The notes under the pieces were generated by a model. That model saw only the letters and a program-made list of their open reading frames with translations, did no database searches and was not told the origin of the DNA. From NCBI RefSeq assembly GCF_019977755.1, contig NZ_AP025144.1, forward strand, positions 1,612,001 to 1,676,000: a stretch of DNA of 64,000 bases, read 5' to 3'. The translations under genes were made by a program, and so were the position numbers. Every line of letters begins with the position of its first letter. Position 1 is the first letter of the stretch. Below, one piece after another: positions 1 to 8,447 of this stretch. This DNA is from Vibrio penaeicida (GTDB lineage Bacteria; Pseudomonadota; Gammaproteobacteria; Enterobacterales; Vibrionaceae).

Positions 1-679
1 AGATTTTTCATAAATTGATCTAGGGGAAGCTCTCCTTGACCGGGGAAGCAGCGAAAATGTCGACTCCAACTCAGGTGGTCCATAGAGAGACGCGGAGCGT
101 CGGCGGCTTGCACTAGGAAAATCTTTTCCCCTGGAATGTTCAGCATAGAATCAATTTCGGTCCCTCTAGAGAAAATATGGAACGTATCTAAACAAACGCC
201 TATTTTCTCGTGATTGGCTCGGCGAACAATTTCCCAAGAGTCTCTGTAGTCAAATACATGCTTACCCCACGCGAGAGCTTCATAGGCGACTCGCTTCTCT
301 CTTTTCTCCGCGATAGATCCTAATTCACTAAAGTCGTCGGCAGCTCTTTGAATTCCACCTAAGGCATGCGGCGAACAACTGCTGCAAACCATAAGAAGAT
401 CGGTCCCAGCTCATCCATAATGTCGAATTTTTGATTGGCTCGCTGAAAGATACGATCACGATACGGTGCGGGTAAGCCTTCAAAATCTCTCAATGGTTGA
501 TAAGCAACGACGCTCAACCCGTTATCATCAAGCATTGAGCGAATTTCTTTTATTGAACCGTTATGGTTGATCAAGTCGGCTTCAAAAATTTCAATTCCAC
601 GAAAACCCGCTTTGGCGCTGGCTTCAATTTTTTGTCTTAATGATCCTGAAAGACAAATCGTCGCAATAGAATAAAGCAT
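1..679 (-). pseudogene. quiC: 3-dehydroshikimate dehydratase, QuiC type, frameshifted and cut by the window edge
   Basis: QuiC-type enzymes dehydrate 3-dehydroshikimate to protocatechuate. The N-terminus (SIATICLSGSLRQKIEA, GIEIF) and a downstream block (AYEALAWGKHVFDYRDSWEIV, CLDTFHIFSRG, IPGEKIFLVQ, SRHFRCFPGQGE) match the AP-endonuclease-2/TIM-barrel domain of QuiC1. The two halves lie in different frames. The upstream frame reads DELG then garbage and stops near position 359; the -1 frame resumes TDLLMVCSSCSPHALGG and stays open to base 1. One missing base in the C run at 405-407 (three instead of four) explains it. ATG 679 is preferred because the AAGGGGG motif is 8 nt upstream and QuiC1 proteins start there; ATG 685 overlaps the aroQ stop. 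The sequence shows the frameshift but not whether it is a real mutation or a read error. Larger QuiC1 proteins carry a C-terminal dioxygenase-like domain, which would lie outside the window. Confidence 0.85.
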
Positions 680-684
680 CACCA

Positions 685-1137
685 TTACCCCCTTGTTTGG
701 TGAATTAACCCTTTGATGGCTAAAGCGTATCCCTGAATGCCAAACCCTACGATGATTCCATTTGCTACAGGGGAAATATAAGAGTGGTTTCTGAAAGCTT
801 CTCGAGCGTGGACATTAGAAATATGGGTTTCAATCGTGGGTACTTGAGTGCCTTTAATAGCATCATGCAATGCTACCGAGGTATGAGTGAAAGCGCCGGG
901 GTTAAAGACAACGCCCAGAATTGAACCGTTCTTTACACCGATGCCCGCCTCATGAAACCAGTCAATAAGCACACCTTCATGATTGCTTTGCATGAATTTG
1001 ATGGTCACACCATGCTCTTTAGCGGTTTGATGACAAAGTGCCTCTACATCATCTAACGTAGAATTACCGTATTGTTCAGGTTCCCGTTGACCGAGAAGAT
1101 TAAGGTTAGGGCCATTGATTACGAATATAGAGGACAT
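685..1137 (-). CDS. aroQ: Type II 3-dehydroquinate dehydratase
   Basis: The enzyme converts 3-dehydroquinate to 3-dehydroshikimate. The 150-residue length and the motifs FVINGPNLNLLGQREPEQYG (N-terminus), QSNHEG, NPGAFTHTSVALHDA, and ETHISNVHAREAFRNHSY mark the dodecameric type II family. They supply the active-site Tyr, Asn, His, Glu and Arg residues. It sits between a Gfo/Idh oxidoreductase (stop and start overlap as TAATG) and the QuiC-like gene. The role here is therefore probably catabolic (QuiB-like quinate use) rather than aromatic amino-acid synthesis. A housekeeping copy may exist elsewhere; that cannot be seen here. Confidence 0.93.
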   Translation of the reverse strand: MSSIFVINGPNLNLLGQREPEQYGNSTLDDVEALCHQTAKEHGVTIKFMQSNHEGVLIDWFHEAGIGVKNGSILGVVFNPGAFTHTSVALHDAIKGTQVPTIETHISNVHAREAFRNHSYISPVANGIIVGFGIQGYALAIKGLIHQTRG

Positions 1138-2255
1138 TATTTTCTTCCTTGAGCAGATTCTAGGTCTTGAAAAGGCGGTGTTTGTATAAACACTTTCTCT
1201 CCACTCTTCACCGCCTCAACAATGGCTTCGGTGACACGTAAATTTTGAACACCATCATGGACACTCACCAAAGGTTCAGCTTGGCCTCTAATCACGTTAC
1301 AAAAGTGGTGGAGCTGAGCTTCCAAGGGATCTTTTCTTTCTAATTCCACATCACTACATTCGAAAGGTTTCCACCAAGATCGATCTTCATCCTTCAAGTA
1401 ACGTTTTAGCTTGAGGGTGGGAACGGAAAGCGACCCGTGAGTTCCAGCGATGTGGTAACAATCTTCATCGGGGTAGGTAGCGTAAGATTTGTTCTCTTGT
1501 GTGGTTTGCTCCCAGCTTCGAGCCGATCCCGCCGTGTCCGAAAGAATAAATGTGCCCAGCGTACCGTTGGAAAAAGAAAATACGATAGCAACGGTGTCTT
1601 CAACTTCAAATCCACGGTGTGTATTAGATGCCGTAGCTTGTACTGAAGAAATTTCCCCACATAAATATCGAAGATTGCCTATTTCATGGATCATGTTGAT
1701 GAGAATAGGACCCCCTCCGATTTTGGTTCGCCAAGTCCCTAGTTCAAAATAATCGTCGGGCTTGTAAAAAAGAGCACTGCCTGTCACGGCAACAGTCGCC
1801 CCCAACGAACCAGAATCTATGAGCTCTTTCGCTTTACGCATAATAGGGCTATGCATACGGTGGTGACCGACAAGCAGGGGGGTAGAGTAATCTTGAGCAA
1901 TGCGATACAAGCGTTCTCCCTCTGAAAGAGAGTGAGCCACCGGCTTTTCGATGATGGCAGGTATCCCCGCTTCTAAGCAGGCGATAGCTTGTTCTACATG
2001 AAGGTGATTTGGCGTAGCCAGAATAACACCATCAAGTTTTTTAGAACGTTCGGAGGAATTGGAATCCGAGTCACTGAACATTGTCTCAAGCTCACTGTAC
2101 CAAGGGACACCGAGATTTTTTGCAAGCTCTCGCCCGTCATCGGTCGGGTCAACAATCGCAAACAAAGCGTAATTCGAATTGTCAGATGTTAATAACTTAA
2201 TATGACTCTTTCCAATGAGCCCGGCTCCGACAACAGCAATATTAATTTTTTCCAT
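1137..2255 (-). CDS. Gfo/Idh/MocA-family NAD(P)-dependent oxidoreductase, possibly a quinate/shikimate-type dehydrogenase
   Basis: The N-terminal Rossmann fold begins INIAVVGAGLIGKSH. The EKP motif (IEKPVAHSLSEGERL), with the family's catalytic lysine, follows at about residue 100. The substrate-binding half includes GGGPILINMIHEIGNLRYL. ATG 2255 is preferred over the in-frame ATG five codons upstream, which sits directly on its AAGGA motif. The gene is first in a three-gene minus-strand unit with aroQ and quiC, with stop/start overlaps. A canonical quinate dehydrogenase is absent from the window, so this gene may supply that oxidation. That is inferred from position; family membership alone does not fix the substrate. 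Confidence 0.85.
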   Translation of the reverse strand: MEKINIAVVGAGLIGKSHIKLLTSDNSNYALFAIVDPTDDGRELAKNLGVPWYSELETMFSDSDSNSSERSKKLDGVILATPNHLHVEQAIACLEAGIPAIIEKPVAHSLSEGERLYRIAQDYSTPLLVGHHRMHSPIMRKAKELIDSGSLGATVAVTGSALFYKPDDYFELGTWRTKIGGGPILINMIHEIGNLRYLCGEISSVQATASNTHRGFEVEDTVAIVFSFSNGTLGTFILSDTAGSARSWEQTTQENKSYATYPDEDCYHIAGTHGSLSVPTLKLKRYLKDEDRSWWKPFECSDVELERKDPLEAQLHHFCNVIRGQAEPLVSVHDGVQNLRVTEAIVEAVKSGEKVFIQTPPFQDLESAQGRK

Positions 2256-2340
2256 GGGCAAACAGGCCATCCTTGTATTGGCAATTTCTTTAGATGAGCG
2301 AAACCCTCACGTAGAGTGATACATTTTATTAGAGGGTAGG

Positions 2341-2372
2341 TTGGTTCTTTTCAGGAATAGTCAAAGAACCAA
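2341..2372. promoter_or_regulatory. Perfect 10-bp inverted repeat upstream of the oxidoreductase-aroQ-quiC unit
   Basis: TTGGTTCTTT (2341-2350) and AAAGAACCAA (2363-2372) are perfect inverted copies separated by 12 bases. They lie between the GntR gene and the oxidoreductase start at 2255, about 85 bases upstream of that start codon. No T run follows on the minus strand, so an operator is more likely than a terminator. Which regulator binds is unknown; the neighbouring GntR or the AraC protein are candidates. Confidence 0.45.
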
Positions 2373-2484
2373 TCTTGAATTTGAAGGGGAAGAACGATCG
2401 TCCTACTTAGGGTTGCTCACCCCCTTCGGTATTATTAATGCTTTCATGACTCTGTATTTGGCGTTAGTCCCCGTTTTGAACGTG

Positions 2485-3120
2485 TTATTCGGACGCTTTT
2501 AAGCGATTAACAAAACCAAATAAGTGCGACTCAATGGCTTCTTGGCATGCGTTGAAATCTCTTTTGAGCGCTGCTTCCATGATGGATTCATGCTCATCGA
2601 CAATGTCGGTACCTCGGAAACCATTGGTCTTTAATTCAACAACCACAAATTGACGGAATTGGTCATAAATCTGCTTGTGGTAGTGGATATGTAACTCAGA
2701 TCCGCAAGCCGCAATCAATGCCGCATGAAATTCGTAATCGCATTGATGCCACATTCCAAAATGTTCTTCGATATCTTCTCGCATCTTTCGTTCGACGTGC
2801 AAAAGCTTATGGTGAGCGGCAACCAGATTGCTTTCCCACTCCATTCCACCATTAGAGAAAGACTGTTTTGCCCCATCGCTTTCAAGCAAGACTCTAAGGC
2901 GCGTCAACTCGTTCATTCGCTCGTTCGAAGCGCTGGCAATACTGAACCCCTTTTGGCCTTCTGCCTCAACAAGCCCCTCGCTTGATAGCCTTGCTAAGCT
3001 TTCTCTTAACACGTTCACACCACTGTTATAACGGCCTTTCAACGTATCCATTTTAAGTTTGCTACCGGGCTCGAAAGCACCCATCAAAATATCGTTACGC
3101 AAGGTTTCATAAAGATTCAT
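2485..3120 (-). CDS. GntR-family transcriptional regulator with FCD domain
   Basis: An N-terminal winged helix (LYETLRNDILMGAFEPGSKLKMDTLKGRYNSG... VLRESLARLSSEGLVEAEGQKGFSI, residues 1-65) is followed by an all-helical FCD ligand domain (residues about 80-200) with histidines typical of its metal/acid pocket. FCD regulators usually bind small carboxylates. The start is set at ATG 3120, with AGGA 6-7 nt upstream; the ATG at 3135 has no ribosome-binding site. It is divergent from the TRAP transporter and precedes the oxidoreductase-aroQ-quiC unit, so it probably controls uptake and early degradation of quinate/shikimate-like acids. Confidence 0.9.
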   Translation of the reverse strand: MNLYETLRNDILMGAFEPGSKLKMDTLKGRYNSGVNVLRESLARLSSEGLVEAEGQKGFSIASASNERMNELTRLRVLLESDGAKQSFSNGGMEWESNLVAAHHKLLHVERKMREDIEEHFGMWHQCDYEFHAALIAACGSELHIHYHKQIYDQFRQFVVVELKTNGFRGTDIVDEHESIMEAALKRDFNACQEAIESHLFGFVNRLKASE

Positions 3121-3435
3121 TCGGTTTCCTATCAAAGCGCGCTATTGCTATCTACTATTTTTACAGTAACACACGATTAAGATCGATTTTTGGGGTGACT
3201 GCTTATATTTATGAGTTTTTCATTTATCGATGTCAAATCATTTTTGTCACCTATTTTTAAAAATGAGTGATGTTTTAACAAATAATCTACAAAATTAACA
3301 TTAAGGGTTGTGCGAGGTGAAAAAATCGTGCAATTATTGATCAGAGATTAAGGCGTTAATGTGTGTAAACCTGTTAATGCCCACTTTGAGGCCGACCATT
3401 TGGTTTGGTCTTTTTACACAAAGGAGTGTGTCATA
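3121..3435. promoter_or_regulatory. Divergent control region between the GntR gene and the TRAP operon
   Basis: This 315-base AT-rich region separates two divergent units. An imperfect inverted repeat, GGCGTTAA (3352-3359) and TTAATGCC (3374-3381), with one mismatch and a 14-base spacer, is a possible operator. A short GACCA/TGGTC stem (3394-3410) followed by TTTTT lies just before the dctP ribosome-binding site. It is too short to call an attenuator. No clear -35/-10 pair could be fixed by eye. Confidence 0.35.
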
Positions 3436-4434
3436 ATGAAAATGAACAATGTTGCAAGCCAGTTTAAAAAAGCCTTTACGACAGTTGCGATGACTGTTGC
3501 GTTGTCCGCAACCAGCATTGCAAATGCGTCTGATGTTAAATTGCGCTTATCGGCGACGAGCTCAGAAACGGATCAACGTGCTGTGGCTTTGTTAGAGAAG
3601 TTTGGTCCTGGAGTTTCTGATTTTGCGACGTTTGAACCGCATTGGAATGCCTCATTGTTTAAACAAGGCACAGAGTTAGAAGCGATTGCCCGAGGAAACT
3701 TGGACATGACCATCACGTCGGCGCAAGAACTGGCTGAGTTTATTCCTGAGTTTTCTATCTTTTCTGCGGGTTACATGCACAGAGATGCCGCTCACCAAGT
3801 GGCGGTATTCAATGCTGACTTCATGGATGAATTCAAAGAGAAAGTGGAAGACGTACTAAACGTTAAGCTCTTGACGGTTATGTACATGGGTCGACGTCAA
3901 TTGAATCTGCGAACTGATGTTGAAATCCAAACGCCAGAAGACCTGAAAGGGGTGAAACTGCGTATGCCGGGATCCGATGCGTGGCAATTTTTAGGCAAAG
4001 CATTGGGTGCCAACCCAACGCCTATGTCGTTTACTGAAGTTTATACCGCGCTTCAAACGGGAGCAGTTGACGGTCAGGACAATCCGTTACCAACCACGAA
4101 AGACGCTAAATTCTATGAAGTGACAAAGCAAATCGTACTAACCAGTCACCTAGTGGATCTGAACTACCTAGCCATTTCCAATAAAGTGTTCAATAAATTC
4201 TCGAAAGAGGAGCAAGCGAAACTGCTAATGGCAGCAGAAGCCACTGCAGAGTTTGGACGTCAAAAGCAATTGCAGTTGGAAAATGAATTGGCAGACTTTT
4301 TCCGAGATCAGGGTTTGAAAGTGTACACGCCTAATGTGGATGCGTTTCGTAAACAAGTTCAAAGTACTTACTTAAACTCCGACTTTTCAAAAACTTGGCC
4401 TGAAGGTCTTCTTGAAAAGATCAACGCACTATAA
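3436..4434 (+). CDS. dctP: TRAP transporter solute-binding protein (DctP family)
   Basis: This is the periplasmic binding protein of a tripartite ATP-independent transporter for organic acids. Residues 1-30 form a signal peptide ending SIANA. The family core NLRTDVEIQTPEDLKGVKLRMPGS (with the carboxylate-binding Arg) and NPTPMSFTEVYTALQTGAVDGQDNP is intact. ATG 3436 is chosen because AAAGGAG lies 9 nt upstream and the signal peptide starts there; a GTG 25 codons upstream is not needed. dctQ and dctM follow at 12 and 2 nt. Context suggests uptake of quinate, shikimate or a related aromatic acid, which sequence alone does not prove. Confidence 0.93.
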   Translation: MKMNNVASQFKKAFTTVAMTVALSATSIANASDVKLRLSATSSETDQRAVALLEKFGPGVSDFATFEPHWNASLFKQGTELEAIARGNLDMTITSAQELAEFIPEFSIFSAGYMHRDAAHQVAVFNADFMDEFKEKVEDVLNVKLLTVMYMGRRQLNLRTDVEIQTPEDLKGVKLRMPGSDAWQFLGKALGANPTPMSFTEVYTALQTGAVDGQDNPLPTTKDAKFYEVTKQIVLTSHLVDLNYLAISNKVFNKFSKEEQAKLLMAAEATAEFGRQKQLQLENELADFFRDQGLKVYTPNVDAFRKQVQSTYLNSDFSKTWPEGLLEKINAL

Positions 4435-4446
4435 AGCTTTGAATTT

Positions 4447-4938
4447 ATGACTATCTGGAATTGGCTGAAAAAAGCAGCCGATGGCATCGCGGTTACAATG
4501 TTAGCCGCTATGTTCATCATATTTTGCGCTCAGATATTTTCGCGATATGCGTTGAACGAACCATTAGGGTGGTCAGAAGAACTCTGTCTCACTCTTTGGC
4601 TGTGGCTCATTTTTTGGACAGGGGCATTTTGTCTAAAAAGCAGCGACCACATTCGTTTCGATATTTTGTATCTCAGCGCCCCAAAAAAAATACAAAGAGC
4701 GATGTTCTTTTTGGCCGCTCTTGGGATCATTGTAGGGTTTGGAATCAGCCTAGCACCTACTTGGGATTACATTACTTTTTATAAGATTAAAAAGAGCGCC
4801 ATTTTGAAAATTAGATTGGATTACGTGTTTAGTATTTATGGCGTATTCCTAGCCGTGATAATTATTCGATACTCTTGGGCGATATATACGCTAATAAACC
4901 CCGAGCGCAAAGAAGAACAAGAGAAAAGTAGGTTGTAA
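4447..4938 (+). CDS. dctQ: TRAP transporter small permease (DctQ family)
   Basis: This 163-residue protein has four predicted membrane helices (about residues 13-35, 50-70, 88-108, 128-150) and the DctQ signature FSRYALNEPLGWSEELCLTLWLWLIFWTGA. In these systems it bridges the large permease. It lies 12 nt after dctP and 2 nt before dctM, so the three are surely co-transcribed. The C-terminus is short and charged. Confidence 0.92.
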   Translation: MTIWNWLKKAADGIAVTMLAAMFIIFCAQIFSRYALNEPLGWSEELCLTLWLWLIFWTGAFCLKSSDHIRFDILYLSAPKKIQRAMFFLAALGIIVGFGISLAPTWDYITFYKIKKSAILKIRLDYVFSIYGVFLAVIIIRYSWAIYTLINPERKEEQEKSRL

Positions 4939-4940
4939 TC

Positions 4941-6236
4941 ATGAGTATCTCGTTGAGCTTATGCCTAGTAACGGTTTTGTTACTGGCCGCTTTTGGCGCC
5001 CCTGTATCTTATTCCATGCTGATTGGCGCTATCGTTTATCTTTTTATTAGTGGGCAAGACCTCGCTTTAGCGGGCGAGCAAATTATTCAAGGTTTTTACA
5101 GTAGCTACATCTTGTTGGCTGTTCCGCTATTTATTTGTGCTGCGAATATCATGAATGCAGGCAGTATTTCAGACCGACTGCTTCAATTTTGTGTCGCCAT
5201 TGTTGGGCATTTCAGAGGGGGGCTTGGTCACGTTAATATTGTGTCTAGCCTTATCTTTTCTGGTATGTCAGGTTCAGCGGTTGCAGATGCTGCCGGCATA
5301 GGGCGCGTAATCATCAATATGATGACCAAAGACGGGCGTTACCCGCCGAGTTACGCTGCGGCGATTACGGCTGCTTCGGCGACTATCGGACCCATCATTC
5401 CTCCATCTATTCCCATGGTCATTTATGCCTTGGTATCAGATACCTCTATTGGTTTCCTATTTATCGCGGGTTTGGTACCGGGTCTGATGATGGGGGTAGC
5501 GCTTATGATCATGAATACCGTTCAAGCGAAGCGTTTGAATATTCCGATGGAGCCCAAAACCCCGACTAAGGATTTACCCAAGATCACTTGGCGAGCATTG
5601 CCGACTTTGATGATGCCAGCGATTCTGTTATACGGCATTTATGGGGGTGTTACCACGCCCACGGAAGCAGCCGCTGTTGCAGCTGCTTATGCACTAATAT
5701 TGGCTGCTGTCGTGTACAGATCGATAAGTTTTAAAGAGCTTTACCACGCAATTAAAGAGAGTGCTTATTCTTCTGCGTCGGTGGGGTTGGTCATAGGGTC
5801 GGCATTGATTTTTAACTATATTATTGCCACTGAAAACGTACCGACTCAGATTGCTGGTGTGATTTCAGCATTGGATTTATCTCCAATTGCATTCTTGTTG
5901 TTGGTTAATCTCATCTACTTGTTACTGGGGTTCTTATTGGATGCCACGACCGTCATATTGGTGATTGTTCCTCTGTTTATTCCTGCATGCCGTGAATTAG
6001 GAATCGATCTCGTTCACTTTGGGGTTGTGACGATAGTAAATTTGATGATTGGTTTAATTACGCCTCCTTATGGGATATTGCTGTTTGTGATTAACGGCAC
6101 AACCGACATCCCATTAGCCGGCATTATTAGACAAGTCGTCCCTTTTATTATTATGTTGTTAGGCGCATTGTCCGTAATGATTTTCTTCCCGGACTTAATT
6201 CTATTTTTACCGCGTCTATTCGGTTACCAAGGATGA
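4941..6236 (+). CDS. dctM: TRAP transporter large permease (DctM family)
   Basis: This 431-residue inner-membrane protein (normal length for the family) has about 12 membrane segments and is the Na+/solute translocating subunit. Family motifs include VPLFICAANIM, SSLIFSGMSGSAVADAAGIG, AAITAASATIGPIIPPSIPMVIYA and TPTEAAAVAAAYA. It ends the TRAP unit and is convergent with the AraC gene at a 29-base gap; no clear terminator is visible there. Confidence 0.94.
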   Translation: MSISLSLCLVTVLLLAAFGAPVSYSMLIGAIVYLFISGQDLALAGEQIIQGFYSSYILLAVPLFICAANIMNAGSISDRLLQFCVAIVGHFRGGLGHVNIVSSLIFSGMSGSAVADAAGIGRVIINMMTKDGRYPPSYAAAITAASATIGPIIPPSIPMVIYALVSDTSIGFLFIAGLVPGLMMGVALMIMNTVQAKRLNIPMEPKTPTKDLPKITWRALPTLMMPAILLYGIYGGVTTPTEAAAVAAAYALILAAVVYRSISFKELYHAIKESAYSSASVGLVIGSALIFNYIIATENVPTQIAGVISALDLSPIAFLLLVNLIYLLLGFLLDATTVILVIVPLFIPACRELGIDLVHFGVVTIVNLMIGLITPPYGILLFVINGTTDIPLAGIIRQVVPFIIMLLGALSVMIFFPDLILFLPRLFGYQG

Positions 6237-6265
6237 CTATTTTGAGGTCACTTGGGCATAAGCAT

Positions 6266-7162
6266 TTATTCGGTAATGTCTCTCTGCTCTCGCGCTTTTT
6301 TCTGAAATTGTTTTGGTGGCAGTCCACTGACTCGACGGAAAAAGCGCGAGAAGTAACCGGGATCTTCAAAGCCGAGTTTATAGCCGATCTCTTTCGCAGA
6401 AAGCTGAGTGTAGATAAGTTGTCTTTTGGCTTCGGTGATAAGGCGTTCGTGAATCAATTGCAACGCATGTTGATCGGCGAATCGTTGACATAATCGATTG
6501 AGTCTGCCGGCGCTTAAACCAAGTTCATCTGCGTACTGGCTAACACTCCAATGCTCTAAATAATGTTCGTCTACCAGTGCCATAAATGCCTCGTAAGCAA
6601 CGATTTTAGAATCGAGACCCACGTCAGAAATTTGGTTGGGTTTGAGAGAACGATGTATCAATAACAGCAATATTTTTAGATAGCCTCCAATCATGGATTC
6701 TTGGGCTGCATCCGACGAATGATATTCCTTGATTAATTGCTGAGTGAGATACATCGCTTCTTTTGAATGCTGGCTACCAGGCTCCAGTTGAACCACTAAT
6801 GATTCGCGGAACAACTGAGGAAAGAGTTCCCGTTCTTTTTCATTGAATAACTGCATGAGGAAGGGTTGAGAAATCGTGACAATGTAACCTTCGACGTTAG
6901 GTTGGTGCACAAACCCATGTACTTCTTTGGGGGGGATCGATAACAGACAGTGCTCTTCTCTTTCTACTGACAAGTCCCTGACTTGGGCCAGCATTTTGCC
7001 TTTTTCTAAAATCAGCAACTGATGCAAATTGTCATGGCGGTGAGGGTGAATTTCCCAATTATGTTTCGGCAAAGACTGCTCCAGCCTCGCGATATCAAAA
7101 TAGGCTAAAGCGTTAGAGGGGACGGCTTCACCGTAAAGAAAATAGTGGGGGATATCGGACAT
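6266..7162 (-). CDS. AraC-family regulator, PobR/HpaA-like
   Basis: An N-terminal cupin domain (IHPHRHDNLHQLLILEKGKML..., about residues 35-110) is followed by a C-terminal double helix-turn-helix (WSVSQYADELGLSAGRLNRLCQRF and KEIGYKLGFEDPGYFSRFFRRVSGLPPKQF). AraC proteins of this layout (PobR, HpaA) sense hydroxyaromatic acids such as 4-hydroxybenzoate or hydroxyphenylacetate. The gene is divergent from the protocatechuate 4,5-cleavage operon, 137 bases away, making it the likely activator of that operon. Its ligand is not shown by sequence; protocatechuate or a ring-cleavage product is plausible. Confidence 0.9.
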   Translation of the reverse strand: MSDIPHYFLYGEAVPSNALAYFDIARLEQSLPKHNWEIHPHRHDNLHQLLILEKGKMLAQVRDLSVEREEHCLLSIPPKEVHGFVHQPNVEGYIVTISQPFLMQLFNEKERELFPQLFRESLVVQLEPGSQHSKEAMYLTQQLIKEYHSSDAAQESMIGGYLKILLLLIHRSLKPNQISDVGLDSKIVAYEAFMALVDEHYLEHWSVSQYADELGLSAGRLNRLCQRFADQHALQLIHERLITEAKRQLIYTQLSAKEIGYKLGFEDPGYFSRFFRRVSGLPPKQFQKKAREQRDITE

Positions 7163-7299
7163 GGTGCCTCTGTGAAGAAATTGTTGGTTAAATGGTCAAA
7201 ACGTTACAAATGTACAATAAATTGTGAAAAAGTTGAATTTATTCCTGATGTGATGGCGATTAATCTAAATACTCATTCAGAGTACAAGGTAGAAATAGA

Positions 7300-8361
7300 G
7301 TGCACGGGATCCCTTATATGCAGATACGTGGTGGCAGTTCGAAAGGGCTGTATTTTCTTGCCAAAGATCTGCCCGAAAATGAACAAGAACGAGACCAACT
7401 CTTACTCGATATTGTGGGTCGAGATCACCGCCAAATCGATGGGCTTGGCGGCGCGCACCCACTGACTAGTAAGGTTGCGATTGTTTGTTTGTCGGATGAT
7501 CCGCTCGCAGATGTCGACTACCTCTTTGCTCAGGTTGTGTTGGGAGAAAACCGAGTAGATACGTCCCCCAATTGCGGAAATATATTGTCTGGTGTTGGGG
7601 CATTTGCTCTCGAAAGCGGATTGATTAGCGCAGCGGAAGAAACAACGACGGTTCGCGTAAAAATGCTCAACAGCCACCATTACTGCGACCTTATTTTGGA
7701 GACGCCGAACGCCACCTTGACCTACCAAGGGGACACCAAAATCGATGGCGTTCCAGGAACGGCTTCTCCAGTTATGTGCCAGTACAAAGATGTGGCTGGT
7801 TCGGTGTGTGGCGTGCTTCTCCCAACGGGAAATACCGTCGATGTGTTTAATGGCGTGCCCACAACGTGCATTGACAATGGAATGCCAGTGGTGGTCATTC
7901 AAGCAAAAGATGTCGGGTGTACAGGTTATGAAAGTGTGGAGGCTTTGAATCAGGATTCAGAGTTGAAATCAAAACTCGAAGCCATTCGTCTACTGGCCGG
8001 CAAAGCAATGAACCTTGGGGATGTCACAAACAAAGTAGTACCCAAAATGAGCTTAGTCTCAAAGCCGATTTCGGGTGGGCACATTCACACGAGGACCTTT
8101 ATCCCTCATACGTGCCACACCGCCATTGGCGTATTGGGGGCGGTATCTGTCGCCACGGCATGCATGCTGACGTCTTCGGTTGCTCAACCTGTGACACCGC
8201 TCAGTTTGTCTCAATCTGTTAATACCATTTCGGTTGAGCACCCGACAGGAGAATTCTCAGTCGAACTGAGCTCCGATGAAGATGGCCACATCAATCAAGT
8301 AGGTTTAGTTCGGACTGCAAGGGTGTTGAGCAAAGGCATTGCTTATCCAGCACCATATTGA
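7300..8361 (+). CDS. galD: 4-oxalomesaconate tautomerase (PrpF/GalD family)
   Basis: PrpF-fold isomerases interconvert keto/enol or double-bond isomers of tricarboxylic acids. GalD/LigU-type members act on 4-oxalomesaconate. Motifs include MQIRGGSSKGLYF at the N-terminus, DYLFAQV, NCGNILSGVGAFA, LLPTGNT and HTCHTAIGVLGAVSVATA. The start is GTG 7300, with AAGGT 9 nt upstream. It leads the operon containing LigI, LigK, LigJ, LigA, LigB and LigC, so the 4-oxalomesaconate role is preferred over methylaconitate isomerisation. Confidence 0.88.
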   Translation: MHGIPYMQIRGGSSKGLYFLAKDLPENEQERDQLLLDIVGRDHRQIDGLGGAHPLTSKVAIVCLSDDPLADVDYLFAQVVLGENRVDTSPNCGNILSGVGAFALESGLISAAEETTTVRVKMLNSHHYCDLILETPNATLTYQGDTKIDGVPGTASPVMCQYKDVAGSVCGVLLPTGNTVDVFNGVPTTCIDNGMPVVVIQAKDVGCTGYESVEALNQDSELKSKLEAIRLLAGKAMNLGDVTNKVVPKMSLVSKPISGGHIHTRTFIPHTCHTAIGVLGAVSVATACMLTSSVAQPVTPLSLSQSVNTISVEHPTGEFSVELSSDEDGHINQVGLVRTARVLSKGIAYPAPY

Positions 8362-8447
8362 GAAGGACCAAAGGGAATCAAATGGATAATTGGAAAAGAA
8401 CGCATTGGCGTGAGAAGGAAATCTTGGCATGAAAAGGAGAATTGAGC

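Noticed and set aside
3394..3415. Possible attenuator GACCA/TGGTC plus TTTTT before dctP
   Set aside because: The stem is only five base pairs with a seven-base loop, too weak to call a terminator.
7277..7462. Antisense ORFs within the lig operon and elsewhere
   Set aside because: These are frame shadows of strongly conserved genes on the other strand, with no start signals.
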